In this document: piece by piece, positions 50,579-59,235 of the stretch | Layout: each line of letters begins with the position of its first letter | Position numbering within the stretch: position 1 is the stretch's first letter | Assembly (NCBI RefSeq): GCF_024721015.1 | Contig: NZ_JANAIF010000001.1 | Span: forward strand, 89,929 to 153,928 | Length of the DNA: 64,000 nucleotides | Source of the DNA: Xenorhabdus bovienii | GTDB lineage: Bacteria; Pseudomonadota; Gammaproteobacteria; Enterobacterales; Enterobacteriaceae | Direction: 5' to 3' | Translations under genes and position numbers: made by a program | The notes under the pieces: model-generated | The model's input: only the letters and a program-made list of their open reading frames with translations | Database searches by the model: none | Told to the model about the DNA's origin: nothing

Positions 50579-51586
50579 CTACTCTGCCATTATTTTCTGT
50601 GAACGATTTTTAGCGACCAGATAAAGCAACGGAGCACCCATGCCAGCCGTAATAATACCCACCATGATCTCTTGTGGCGCAATCAGCAACCGGGCCACGA
50701 CATCTGAGATAAGCAGCAGACAGGGGCCAGCGAACAGGCAGTAAGGTAACAACCAACGAAAATCACTGCCTACCAGTGCACGCATTAAGTGCGGTGCGGC
50801 CAGACCAATAAATGAGATTGGGCCGGCCATTGCCGTCGCTGTGGCTGCCAGCATGGTAACCATCACCAGCGATAATATGCGGGTACGGGCAACATTCGCC
50901 CCCAGAGAACTGGCAATCCCTTCACCAAAGACCATCACATTCAGAGAAGCACTGAGCGAAAGTGTCACGACCACAGCCACCAGCAAATAAGGGATCAACA
51001 AACTGGCTTCGTTCAACGACATTGCACTTAAAGAACCAATTGTCCAGAAACGATAGTTGTCCATGGCCTGTGCATTTATCAGAACGATACCTTGCACCAA
51101 CGCAAACAGGCAGGCATGGATAGCCGCTCCCGTCAAAACCAAACGTACAGAGTTTGTATTGCGAGGCCCTCCACTCAACAAATAGAACAGCAATGTTGAC
51201 AGACTTGCACCAATAAAAGCGGTCCAAAAACGCGGCAGTATGTCCAGAGCAGGAATAAAAGAAAAGCAGACTACGGCAGTTGCCGCACCTGCATTGATAC
51301 CGAGCAGACCGGGATCACCCAGCGGATTGCGTAACAGCCCTTGGGTTACTGTTCCCGCAAGCGCCAGTGCCGCTCCCGCCATTAAACCAATCAGTGTGCG
51401 AGGTTCACGGGCATTAATGACCAAATCGTAATAACTGCCTTGATCTCCCAACCAATAATGCTGCCAGATCGCTGACAGCGGCAATGATTTTGAACCCAAA
51501 CTCAAGCTCGCAACAATGCAAAGACAGGTTAGCAATGCCATTAATACCAAACCCAATATGAGGGCAGTTCGCCGTTTAGCGTTCAT
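50579..51586 (-). CDS. Siderophore ABC permease 1 (FecC/FepD-like)
   Basis: 335 residues, about ten membrane helices. NAREPRTLIGLMAGAALALA and NPLGDPGLLGINAGAATAVV mark the FecCD family. The coupling loop is ASSLGANVARTRIL, and VGPISF-type is AGPISFIGLAAPHLMRALVG. It overlaps the end of the binding-protein gene by 11 bases. Confidence 0.94.
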   Translation of the reverse strand: MNAKRRTALILGLVLMALLTCLCIVASLSLGSKSLPLSAIWQHYWLGDQGSYYDLVINAREPRTLIGLMAGAALALAGTVTQGLLRNPLGDPGLLGINAGAATAVVCFSFIPALDILPRFWTAFIGASLSTLLFYLLSGGPRNTNSVRLVLTGAAIHACLFALVQGIVLINAQAMDNYRFWTIGSLSAMSLNEASLLIPYLLVAVVVTLSLSASLNVMVFGEGIASSLGANVARTRILSLVMVTMLAATATAMAGPISFIGLAAPHLMRALVGSDFRWLLPYCLFAGPCLLLISDVVARLLIAPQEIMVGIITAGMGAPLLYLVAKNRSQKIMAE

Positions 51587-52604
51587 TATGTTTTGCTATC
51601 TCCTGCTTCAGCAACGGCATAAACCTTGACAACCCCCAACGCAGACTGAGTGGTGAGCCATAGGACATGGACATTACAATTGACTGATCGGTCAACGGAA
51701 TATATCCCCCTTGGCGAACAGCGCGGATAGAGCTAAACAGAGGCTGTGCTTCCGTATCCTGGCGCTCTTTTTCGCTGGAATACCAAGTCACCAGAATATC
51801 CGCACCATTGAGCAAGTCGGCGTTTTCCAAACCGATATTGGCTGAAAAACTACCAAAAGGCGCAGTTAAGGTGTCAGCCAACGGGAGCAAAGACAGGCCA
51901 AGATGTACCATCGTATCAACGCGTGGATCATTTTTGACATAGATCGACAAAATGTTCCCTGTCGTTCCCGCCTTAATATAAGCAAATCGATAACGCCCTA
52001 CATTAGGAACCGTGCTGCCTGCCTGTAACAGCATTGTATCCAGTTCGGCACTGAGTTTTTCTCCCAGTTGTATTTTATCCAATGCATGAGCTACCAGCGC
52101 TATCTGCTGCTGTGGTGTCGTCTGCCACGGTTTTTCCGGATAAGCAATCACAGGAACAAAATGGGACAGATGATCGTATTGTTCCTGCGTGATGCCCGAT
52201 TGCGTTGCCAAAATCAAATCTGGCTTCAGACTGATAATTTTTTCGATATCCAGTTCAGGGTACATCTCGATAATGACTGGCAGTTTTTCGCCACGCCGTT
52301 CTATCTCGTCCCTAAACCAAGGCAAATAGCCTTCAGCGTCTCCGCCCCAGCGATGAGATTCAATCCCAATCGGAATGATTCCCAGATCCAGCAAGATATC
52401 TTCGCTGCCCGTTCCCAACGCCACAATCCTTTGCGGCGATTGGTTTATTACCGCCGTTCCCAGCGCGGTGGCGATCGTTTTAGGATAGCCAACGGCATCC
52501 GTCGGTAAATTTTTTGAGACCGCTGGCTTATCACAGCCTACCAGCAAACTTACCAGCAATATCAACGGCACGGCGACCAGCATTTTGCAACGTGTTAATA
52601 CCAT
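51576..52604 (-). CDS. Siderophore-binding lipoprotein of the ABC importer
   Basis: 342 residues. The N-terminus ends with lipobox SLLVGC, so it is likely anchored by lipid at residue 24, unlike soluble FhuD/FepB. It is a class III binding protein: PQRIVALGTGSEDILLDLGI opens the first lobe and LKPDLILATQSGITQEQYD closes it; a long helix joins the lobes. It should catch the ferric siderophore in the periplasm. Ligand is unknown. Starts either at 52604 or at the inner ATG at 52583. Confidence 0.9.
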   Translation of the reverse strand: MVLTRCKMLVAVPLILLVSLLVGCDKPAVSKNLPTDAVGYPKTIATALGTAVINQSPQRIVALGTGSEDILLDLGIIPIGIESHRWGGDAEGYLPWFRDEIERRGEKLPVIIEMYPELDIEKIISLKPDLILATQSGITQEQYDHLSHFVPVIAYPEKPWQTTPQQQIALVAHALDKIQLGEKLSAELDTMLLQAGSTVPNVGRYRFAYIKAGTTGNILSIYVKNDPRVDTMVHLGLSLLPLADTLTAPFGSFSANIGLENADLLNGADILVTWYSSEKERQDTEAQPLFSSIRAVRQGGYIPLTDQSIVMSMSYGSPLSLRWGLSRFMPLLKQEIAKHNER

Positions 52605-52674
52605 TACCAGTAACCCTTTACAGCCCGTTGTTGTTCAGATGAATAAAAATACATCGTCGCCGTCCGTGATTTTC

Positions 52675-54915
52675 TTAAAATTTATAACTCAATGTTGCTT
52701 CGACATTACGTGGTGCACCGTAGTAGTACTGGGTATAGCCCCCGAACGAGGTGTAGTACTTCTTGTCAAAGAGGTTATTCAAGTTCACGCTCAGAGAAAG
52801 ATCCGGTGTAAATTGATAACGTCCCATCAACTTAACTGTGGCAAAGCTGCCTTGCTTATCTTGGCGTTTACCAGTAGGCGTATCAAGCTCCAACCACGTT
52901 TTGTCCTGCCAGTTGACACCACCTCCAAGCGTTAAATCGCTCATGACACCCGGCAACGTATACGTTGTGAACAGTTTAAATAACCGACTTGGGTTATCCG
53001 TATTGATACGCTTGCCCTTTGGATCAGTCGCACGGAATTGGGTGTAACCCGCATAAATCCGCCAATCATCGGTAATTTGACCACTAACTTCAGCTTCGAA
53101 ACCACGGGTTTTTACCCCATTGAGCACATAATAAGTTCTGATGTTATCTGGACGTCGTGGAGCAGTGCTATCCCATTCCGTAAAATTATCCTGACGGATA
53201 TCAAAAATTGCCAATGAGTAATCAAGACCGTTATCCAAAGCAACACCCTTCAGACCCAGTTCATAGTTTTCACCTGTGACTGGTTTAAGGAGTTGGCCAT
53301 TACGGTTAATTCGACTTTCTGGATCAAAGATTTTGGTATAACTGCCATAAACGGAGAAGTCTGGCGTAATGTTATAAACCAACCCACCATACGGTACAAA
53401 TTCATCACTGTAGCTGGCATTTTGTGGCACATCGAAATTATCACCACGAGTTTTCCAACTGGTGAGACGGCCACCAAGAATCAATGTTACAGGATCAGCG
53501 AGTGAGATTTGAGTGACGGCATAGCCCGCGGTTTGTTCGTTATAGCCATCAGAGCCAGTTGTTCTGTTTTTACCCCACGTTGGTTCAGCATAACCCCATG
53601 AAGATTGAGTAAAATCCCCTAAGTAATTACAATTATTTCTTTTTCCTGTTCTTTCTTGATCTTTTTTAACAGAATTTTCCTCACGCATACAGGTGGCGTA
53701 ATAGTAATCATTCTGGAAATTCTGTTTCTGATAATTCAGACCAAAGCTGGCGTGATGGGTACGCCCAAGCAATCTATAGTCACCGTTTACCTGCAAATCG
53801 AAATTACGCTGGCGACGAGTTCCATCAATCAACGTCATGTTGCCCGGATACATTCCCTCATTAGTCACCCGATCAGGAAAACCCGTTGCCCACAATACTT
53901 TCTGGTCAAGAGTACCGTGATCATAAGTAAAGGTTCCTTTCACACTCCAGCCATTATCAAATTGGTGTTGCAAACTGGTAAAGGTAGAGAATGAGCGGAC
54001 TTTAGAAAACGCCCAATCAGGCGCATAACTGTCACTGCGTTTGTAATCGGTTTTACTGCCATCTTTAAAATAAATAGGCAAACCACCAAACATACCGCCA
54101 CGGGTATGGTTAATCTGATAATCCGCACCGACGGTCAGCAAAGTATTTTCTGTCAGATCCGCTTCAAGAATGCCATAGAAGGGATACTTCTCATGTTTGT
54201 CACGATCAATAAAAGAATTGGAACGTTGATAAGCGGTGACAAAACGCCCTCTGACTGTCCCGTCTTCATTTAATGGGCCAGACAGATCAAGGCCAGTCCG
54301 CCATTTATCCCAAGAACCACCGCCCAGCGTCATTTCACCTCGGAAATCTTGGGTTGGACGTTTACGGATCACGTTAACCGCTGCTGAAGGTGTGCCTGGC
54401 CCCACCATTAGGCCAGCCGCTCCACGCACCACTTCAAGGCGATCAAAAATGGTGGTATCCATCAGGTTATCACCATAATTAAAACGGATATCATAAAAAG
54501 TCGGCACGCCATCACGTAGCATGTTTTTAACCGTCATACCTCTTGAAGTGAAAGTAAAACGATCACTGTCAGCCTGGCGGACAGTCATACCGGTAATACT
54601 ACCAATAGCGCTCTCAACACTGCTCAGATTTTCATCCACCATCCGCTGTTTGGTCATTACGCTAACACTTTGTGGTGTTTCACGGGCAGACATATTCAAA
54701 CCTGTCGCGGTCACCATTGAGGAGGTGTTGTACATTCCAGTGTCTTCCGTTACACCTTCATGCCCTGGCGCTCCTGCCGTTACGATAATTTTATCGTTTT
54801 TACTCTGTGTTTCTTCTGCCATAGCCGTGCTATTTCCCGCCAAAATCAGCGGGATCATGAGAGAAAGCACTTTTTTCTTGGTCAAATGATTCGGTTGCAA
54901 AATTGGATTTATCAC
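52675..54915 (-). CDS. TonB-dependent siderophore receptor (FhuE/FoxA-like)
   Basis: 746 residues from GTG at 54915; a TTG at 54987 would overlap the synthetase and add 24. A signal peptide ends near GNSTAMA. The TonB box is DKIIVTAG. The plug follows (RETPQSVSVMTKQRMVDENL, DRLEVVRGAAGLMVGPGTPS), then a 22-strand barrel ending in the outer-membrane motif EATLSYKF. The plug wording is that of the ferrichrome/coprogen/ferrioxamine receptors. It is the outer-membrane gate for the siderophore made here. One extracellular loop holds two cysteines (CMREEN and NNCNYLG), perhaps a disulfide. Confidence 0.93.
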   Translation of the reverse strand: MINPILQPNHLTKKKVLSLMIPLILAGNSTAMAEETQSKNDKIIVTAGAPGHEGVTEDTGMYNTSSMVTATGLNMSARETPQSVSVMTKQRMVDENLSSVESAIGSITGMTVRQADSDRFTFTSRGMTVKNMLRDGVPTFYDIRFNYGDNLMDTTIFDRLEVVRGAAGLMVGPGTPSAAVNVIRKRPTQDFRGEMTLGGGSWDKWRTGLDLSGPLNEDGTVRGRFVTAYQRSNSFIDRDKHEKYPFYGILEADLTENTLLTVGADYQINHTRGGMFGGLPIYFKDGSKTDYKRSDSYAPDWAFSKVRSFSTFTSLQHQFDNGWSVKGTFTYDHGTLDQKVLWATGFPDRVTNEGMYPGNMTLIDGTRRQRNFDLQVNGDYRLLGRTHHASFGLNYQKQNFQNDYYYATCMREENSVKKDQERTGKRNNCNYLGDFTQSSWGYAEPTWGKNRTTGSDGYNEQTAGYAVTQISLADPVTLILGGRLTSWKTRGDNFDVPQNASYSDEFVPYGGLVYNITPDFSVYGSYTKIFDPESRINRNGQLLKPVTGENYELGLKGVALDNGLDYSLAIFDIRQDNFTEWDSTAPRRPDNIRTYYVLNGVKTRGFEAEVSGQITDDWRIYAGYTQFRATDPKGKRINTDNPSRLFKLFTTYTLPGVMSDLTLGGGVNWQDKTWLELDTPTGKRQDKQGSFATVKLMGRYQFTPDLSLSVNLNNLFDKKYYTSFGGYTQYYYGAPRNVEATLSYKF

Positions 54916-54970
54916 TCTACTTATCCCATTACCAAATTGATTTGTTATTATTTTTACTTTGACGTACCCA

Positions 54971-56791
54971 TCAGTTATCTGTCTCAACAGTGACAGCGTA
55001 TTTTTCGCGTAGGGCGTGAAGTGGATTAACTAAAGTTCCGGCAAATTTCAGGTTCTTTTCACGATCATCGAGATCAATCATCTGCTGGTTATTCGCCATT
55101 TGCAGGCGATTCAAGCAAGTACGCACAAAATCATGCTTAAACAGATCAAATTTGCGGAATTTTTCTATCTGATTCAGATGTTGTGACTGGTAGTTGTAAA
55201 CACACTGAGCCACTAACTCCCAAAAGCGCGCTTCTGGCAATGCAAGATGTTTTTGCAACAGAGGGGTCAGATAGCGGAAGAAACAGTCAAAGATATCAAG
55301 GAAAATATAATTAATTTTCATTTCATCCTTGATGGTGACATGCAGGAAATCAATCTCTTCAGGGAGTTGGATATCTCCATTCAAAATTGCAATTTCTTCA
55401 CCAATATCTTTCATTAACATTTTTACCGGTACATTGTTTTCCAATACCAGCATCAGGTTTTCGCCATGTGGCATAAAGACCAGATCATAAGTGAAGAAAG
55501 AATGTAGCAGTGGAGAAAAATAGGCATCAAGATAACGCGTTACCCACGCTTCCGCCGATAAACCTGAATCCTTAACCAAGGCAGCAACGACCGCATCACC
55601 TTCTCTATCAACATGTAACAATGAAGCCATGGTCATCAGACGCTGAGTTTCTTTCAGAATCGTCATTGGGCTTTCACGCCATAACGCTGACAACATTTTT
55701 TTATGCGGATTATCTTTTTTAATTGCTGCTTCAAAGTAATGATTGAAATAGCCTATTGCTGCACGTTCCCGCAATATGGTGAACCCTTTTTCCTGAAAGA
55801 AAACATCGGATTCTACTAAATGATTGAGCCACTCATTAATTTGCGGTGTCGTCACCATGCTATGCGGGTCCAACCCACGCATAAACCCCATATTGAGGAC
55901 TGACAGCGCCGTTTTCACATAATTTTTCTTGGGCTGGCTGATATTGAAAAATGTGCGAATAGATTGCTGGGCAAGGTAGCGATCATGGCCTTCACCAAGA
56001 TAAACAATTTCTTGGTTGGCAATATCTGCCGCAAAACTGATGGCAATACGGTGCAGCCATTGCCAAGGATGCACAGGCATCAGGTAATAATCTGACAGAT
56101 TTAATCCCAATGTCTGCATGTGTTGTTCAAAACGGGCTGGCAAATATTTTTCCAGTTCTTCTGCCACCAGCTGTGAATAAGAGAGCGAAGATAATGCAGA
56201 AAAAACGGTTTTATTCCGATGCACGGCAATCCAAATTAATGTCACTGGATTTGCGCTTTCTGGTGCATAGTGTAAATAATCATCAGCATCAAAACCAATA
56301 CGGCCGTTATTAGCAATAAAGACAGGATGCCCTTCAGTCATCGCTGTTTCCACAGCCTGATAATCAGCTTGAGCCAAGTTCTGTGCGGTCAGCCGATTAT
56401 TTTGATATTTAAAAGCGTAGCCATAAAGCGTGCTGGATATTTCATCAAGATAAATAGGCAGCATCTTCTCAGAAATATCCAACAGTGGATGCAACTCAAT
56501 AATCAGTTGAATGGCATCAAGAGGCTGCGGTTGGTTATGACTGAATTTCGTTATTGACGCAACATCAATATCCAGATGGTCAAGTTGGTAGGATTGTGCC
56601 TTAAAATGGTATTGAAATTGATCAATTTCAATCGAATAAGATTTATCCGTGCTCTGATTTACCGGAAAGATTAATTTCTCATGCAAAAGTTCACGCAATA
56701 TTTTTGCTACAAGATGCCTATTAGCATGTAACCAGCTTTCTCTAGTTAAATGCGAGGTTTGAGGACTCAATTTAGTGTACAACGGACTCAT
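54971..56791 (-). CDS. Second NIS siderophore synthetase (IucA/IucC, type C-like)
   Basis: 606 residues, free-standing. EGHPVF 153-158, NNGRIGFD 161-168, HPWQW 241-245, SIRT 277-280, KTALSVLNMGFMRG 293-306 and PHGEN 441-445 are ATP/citrate-site motifs of the family. Each lies exactly 200 residues before its match in the fused enzyme at 43724, and about 156 of 290 residues are identical in that ungapped stretch (hand count). So the two are close paralogues, both type C-like. It leads the Fur-controlled operon with the receptor. Its substrate is unknown: it could join a second unit, close a ring, or make a different product. Confidence 0.9.
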   Translation of the reverse strand: MSPLYTKLSPQTSHLTRESWLHANRHLVAKILRELLHEKLIFPVNQSTDKSYSIEIDQFQYHFKAQSYQLDHLDIDVASITKFSHNQPQPLDAIQLIIELHPLLDISEKMLPIYLDEISSTLYGYAFKYQNNRLTAQNLAQADYQAVETAMTEGHPVFIANNGRIGFDADDYLHYAPESANPVTLIWIAVHRNKTVFSALSSLSYSQLVAEELEKYLPARFEQHMQTLGLNLSDYYLMPVHPWQWLHRIAISFAADIANQEIVYLGEGHDRYLAQQSIRTFFNISQPKKNYVKTALSVLNMGFMRGLDPHSMVTTPQINEWLNHLVESDVFFQEKGFTILRERAAIGYFNHYFEAAIKKDNPHKKMLSALWRESPMTILKETQRLMTMASLLHVDREGDAVVAALVKDSGLSAEAWVTRYLDAYFSPLLHSFFTYDLVFMPHGENLMLVLENNVPVKMLMKDIGEEIAILNGDIQLPEEIDFLHVTIKDEMKINYIFLDIFDCFFRYLTPLLQKHLALPEARFWELVAQCVYNYQSQHLNQIEKFRKFDLFKHDFVRTCLNRLQMANNQQMIDLDDREKNLKFAGTLVNPLHALREKYAVTVETDN

Positions 56792-56900
56792 TTAATAAAA
56801 CCCTTCATTCATATCCAGCATCATCCCGTTTCCATGCATAAACATGACTGACAGGGTAGATACACCTATATATAAACTTTGGATATTGCTATCCAGCTCT

Positions 56901-56908
56901 GGGGGGGG
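56901..56908. repeat. Run of eight G in the operon leader
   Basis: GGGGGGGG on the plus strand (C8 in the transcript), between the Fur-box promoter and the synthetase start. Homopolymers of this length can slip in replication. Confidence 0.8.
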
Positions 56909-56957
56909 TTAATTCTAGCTCACTAAAATTACGATCTTTCTATTTTTTCTTGCATGG

Positions 56958-56986
56958 ATGATAATTAAAATCATTACTATTAACAA
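56958..56986 (-). promoter_or_regulatory. Fur-regulated promoter of the siderophore operon
   Basis: On the minus strand: -35 TTGTTA (56981-56986), 17-base spacer, -10 TATCAT (56958-56963). Over it lies GATAATTAAAATCATTACT (56960-56978 on the plus strand), 15 of 19 bases equal to the Fur consensus. Overlap of the Fur site with the whole promoter is the standard layout for iron repression. Confidence 0.75.
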
Positions 56987-57229
56987 CCATAAAATGTAAA
57001 GACTTTAAATGAAATTTTACTAAAGAATGGGGCAGAAGATAAGTAACGACCAGATTAACCATGTAAATGGCATGGTTTTTTTAGATATACTGTTTAAAAT
57101 TTTGCAGTTATAAAACGCAATATCTTTATAATTAAAGAACGATATTATAAATTTTATATTTAATTACATCAGTAAAATATTTCATAAAATTTTTAATAGA
57201 AATAATTTTAATGAATTAGTGGTAAAATA

Positions 57230-57257
57230 AAGGCTCTGGTTAAATAACCAGAGCCTT
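57230..57257 (-). terminator. Terminator after yfiF
   Basis: AAGGCTCTGGTTA, AA, TAACCAGAGCCTT: a 13-bp stem, 24 bases past the minus-strand yfiF stop, with TATTTT after it on that strand. Confidence 0.85.
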
Positions 57258-57280
57258 ATTAAGGTACTTTAATCTCTGTA

Positions 57281-58303
57281 TCAGGCTTTATTCTGGCGCC
57301 ACCATTCCGCCAGCATAATACCTGTTGCGACAGAAACGTTCAGGCTTTCTACTCGACCCGTGCCACCAATCGAGAGACGGATATCACCATCTTCCCAGGT
57401 ACTGTCACTCAAACCATCACTTTCCTGACCCAAGACCAAAACCATTTTTTCCGGAAGATCCGCTTTGGCTAGCGTTGTGCTTCCCTTATGGCTTGAGGTG
57501 GTCACAATGGTATAACCTGCACAGCGGAATTGGTTCAACGTCGTTGTGAAACCATCAGCATCAATACCTTTGATGTGCTCCGCCCCACCTTCAGCAGTAC
57601 GAACAGCCGCACCCGATTCCAGCATCGCCACATCCTGTAATATCACGCCCTGCACGCCAAAATGAGCGCAACTGCGCATAATTGCCCCAAGGTTGTGCGG
57701 ATTGCCCACATTTTCCAATGCCAGAACACAGTCTTTTGCTGGTGCTTGCTGCAAATAAGTTTCTACATCCAGCCCATTACGCTTTTTAATCAGGAAGCAT
57801 ACGCCACCATGATGCTCAGTGCCTGATGCCTTAACTAACTCTTCATCATCAACCACATGGTAAGCCTTGCGATTTGCCGCCATCCATTTCAAAGCATCAC
57901 GAAAACGAGGTGTCACTGATTGGACAAACCAAGCTCGGACAATGGCTTCTGGACGGTTCTGGAACATCGCCTGACAGGCATTTTCACCATAGATCCGAGT
58001 CTCTTCCAGCCGCTGACGGCGAAGCTGTTCAGGATCAATCTGGCTTTTACCGCTGATACCGCCATGATCAGGCGTCAAGGATTCTTCTACCGGGCGGGAG
58101 ACTGTTTTCCAAGGAGAACGATCACCTGAATACTCTGGACGTTCATTATCACGACGCCGCCCCCCCTGATCGCGTCCCTTACCAGACGACGGGCGTTTAT
58201 TGTTATTACGACTGTCATTGTTGCTGCGGCGGTCATTGTTGTCCTCACTACGGACATACATCACTTTGACTTTGCCATTTTTACCACTATAGGAATCGTT
58301 CAT
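57281..58303 (-). CDS. yfiF: YfiF, TrmH-family (SPOUT) RNA 2'-O-methyltransferase
   Basis: 340 residues (345 in E. coli). The first 95 residues are a basic, Asn/Arg-rich, likely disordered tail ([20 protein letters not shown]). A small substrate-binding domain follows, then the SPOUT knot: [31 protein letters not shown] and [19 protein letters not shown]. It is an RNA methyltransferase by family; the target is uncertain. It diverges from tapT, as in E. coli. Confidence 0.93.
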   Translation of the reverse strand: MNDSYSGKNGKVKVMYVRSEDNNDRRSNNDSRNNNKRPSSGKGRDQGGRRRDNERPEYSGDRSPWKTVSRPVEESLTPDHGGISGKSQIDPEQLRRQRLEETRIYGENACQAMFQNRPEAIVRAWFVQSVTPRFRDALKWMAANRKAYHVVDDEELVKASGTEHHGGVCFLIKKRNGLDVETYLQQAPAKDCVLALENVGNPHNLGAIMRSCAHFGVQGVILQDVAMLESGAAVRTAEGGAEHIKGIDADGFTTTLNQFRCAGYTIVTTSSHKGSTTLAKADLPEKMVLVLGQESDGLSDSTWEDGDIRLSIGGTGRVESLNVSVATGIMLAEWWRQNKA

Positions 58304-58437
58304 TCATTTCTCCAACTGCGTTATGGCGCGCAGATTACCCGATGTACGCGCCCGAAGCTACCTCTGGCAACGACAATCCATTAAAATACCCGCTAATTTT
58401 TTATCGGCTTTATTCACAAACATGTTTGAGTTCCTAA

Positions 58438-59145
58438 ATGAGAAATAACAACACCGTTTATCAACTTCGCCAACAGCGTCTAGCCCGCTCTACCCGTCCC
58501 TTTCAGGCAAGGGGCTGCCGAGTGCAGCGTTGCCTGCATTGTTTATTACCCCAAAAAAGCTGCCTATGTGAAACAATTTCACCAGTAAACGCGACTAGCC
58601 GCTTCTGTCTCATCATGTTTGATACTGAGCCAATGAAGCCCAGCAATACGGGAAAGTTGATTGCCGATATTCTGCCCGATACACACGCTTTTCTCTGGTC
58701 AAGAACCGAGCCTGATCAACGAATGCTTGAAGCGCTGCGCGACCCAACTCGACAGCCCTATTTGATCTTCCCTGAGAGTTATGCCACACCTCCCCGTACT
58801 GTATATCAGCAACTCCCTGATAACCAGAAGGCGCCGCTATTCATTATATTGGATGGCACTTGGCCAGAAGCAAGGAAAATGTTTCGAAAAAGCCCATATT
58901 TGGACGATATCCCCCTATTATCTATCAATAATTGCGCCAAAATGGATTATTTACTGCGGATACCATCCAGAAAAGAACAGCATTGTACTGCCGAAGTCGC
59001 AGCAGCTGCACTTGAGCTGGCTAATGACCTTGAGGCATCACAAACACTACTCAGCCATTTCAATCATTTTCGTGAACAATATCTGGCTGGGAAACCTCAT
59101 CGTCAAGAGGAGTCAATCACAGTAATTCTTGACAATCCCCGCTAA
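58438..59145 (+). CDS. tapT: TapT, tRNA-uridine aminocarboxypropyltransferase (DTW domain)
   Basis: 235 residues (232 in E. coli YfiP). It makes acp3U at position 47 of tRNAs from SAM. A cysteine set near the start (CLHCLLPQKSCLC) may bind zinc. The DTW motif is here LDGTWPEARKMFRKSPYLD. TEPMKPSNTGKLIADILPDT is nearly unchanged from E. coli. patZ starts 90 bases on. Confidence 0.94.
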   Translation: MRNNNTVYQLRQQRLARSTRPFQARGCRVQRCLHCLLPQKSCLCETISPVNATSRFCLIMFDTEPMKPSNTGKLIADILPDTHAFLWSRTEPDQRMLEALRDPTRQPYLIFPESYATPPRTVYQQLPDNQKAPLFIILDGTWPEARKMFRKSPYLDDIPLLSINNCAKMDYLLRIPSRKEQHCTAEVAAAALELANDLEASQTLLSHFNHFREQYLAGKPHRQEESITVILDNPR

Positions 59146-59235
59146 AGTGTCTGATGGTGGCTAAAGTTATTCATAGTAATTGTTTAATCAAGGGTGATTG
59201 TTTATTGATGTGATAACTAATGAGGAACCCCAGAA

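Larger units (their letters stand above)
56792..57229. other. Regulatory region upstream of the siderophore operon
   Basis: No gene. Contents: the G8 run (56901-56908) in the leader and the Fur/promoter site (56958-56986). The rest is AT-rich up to the yfiF terminator. Confidence 0.6.
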
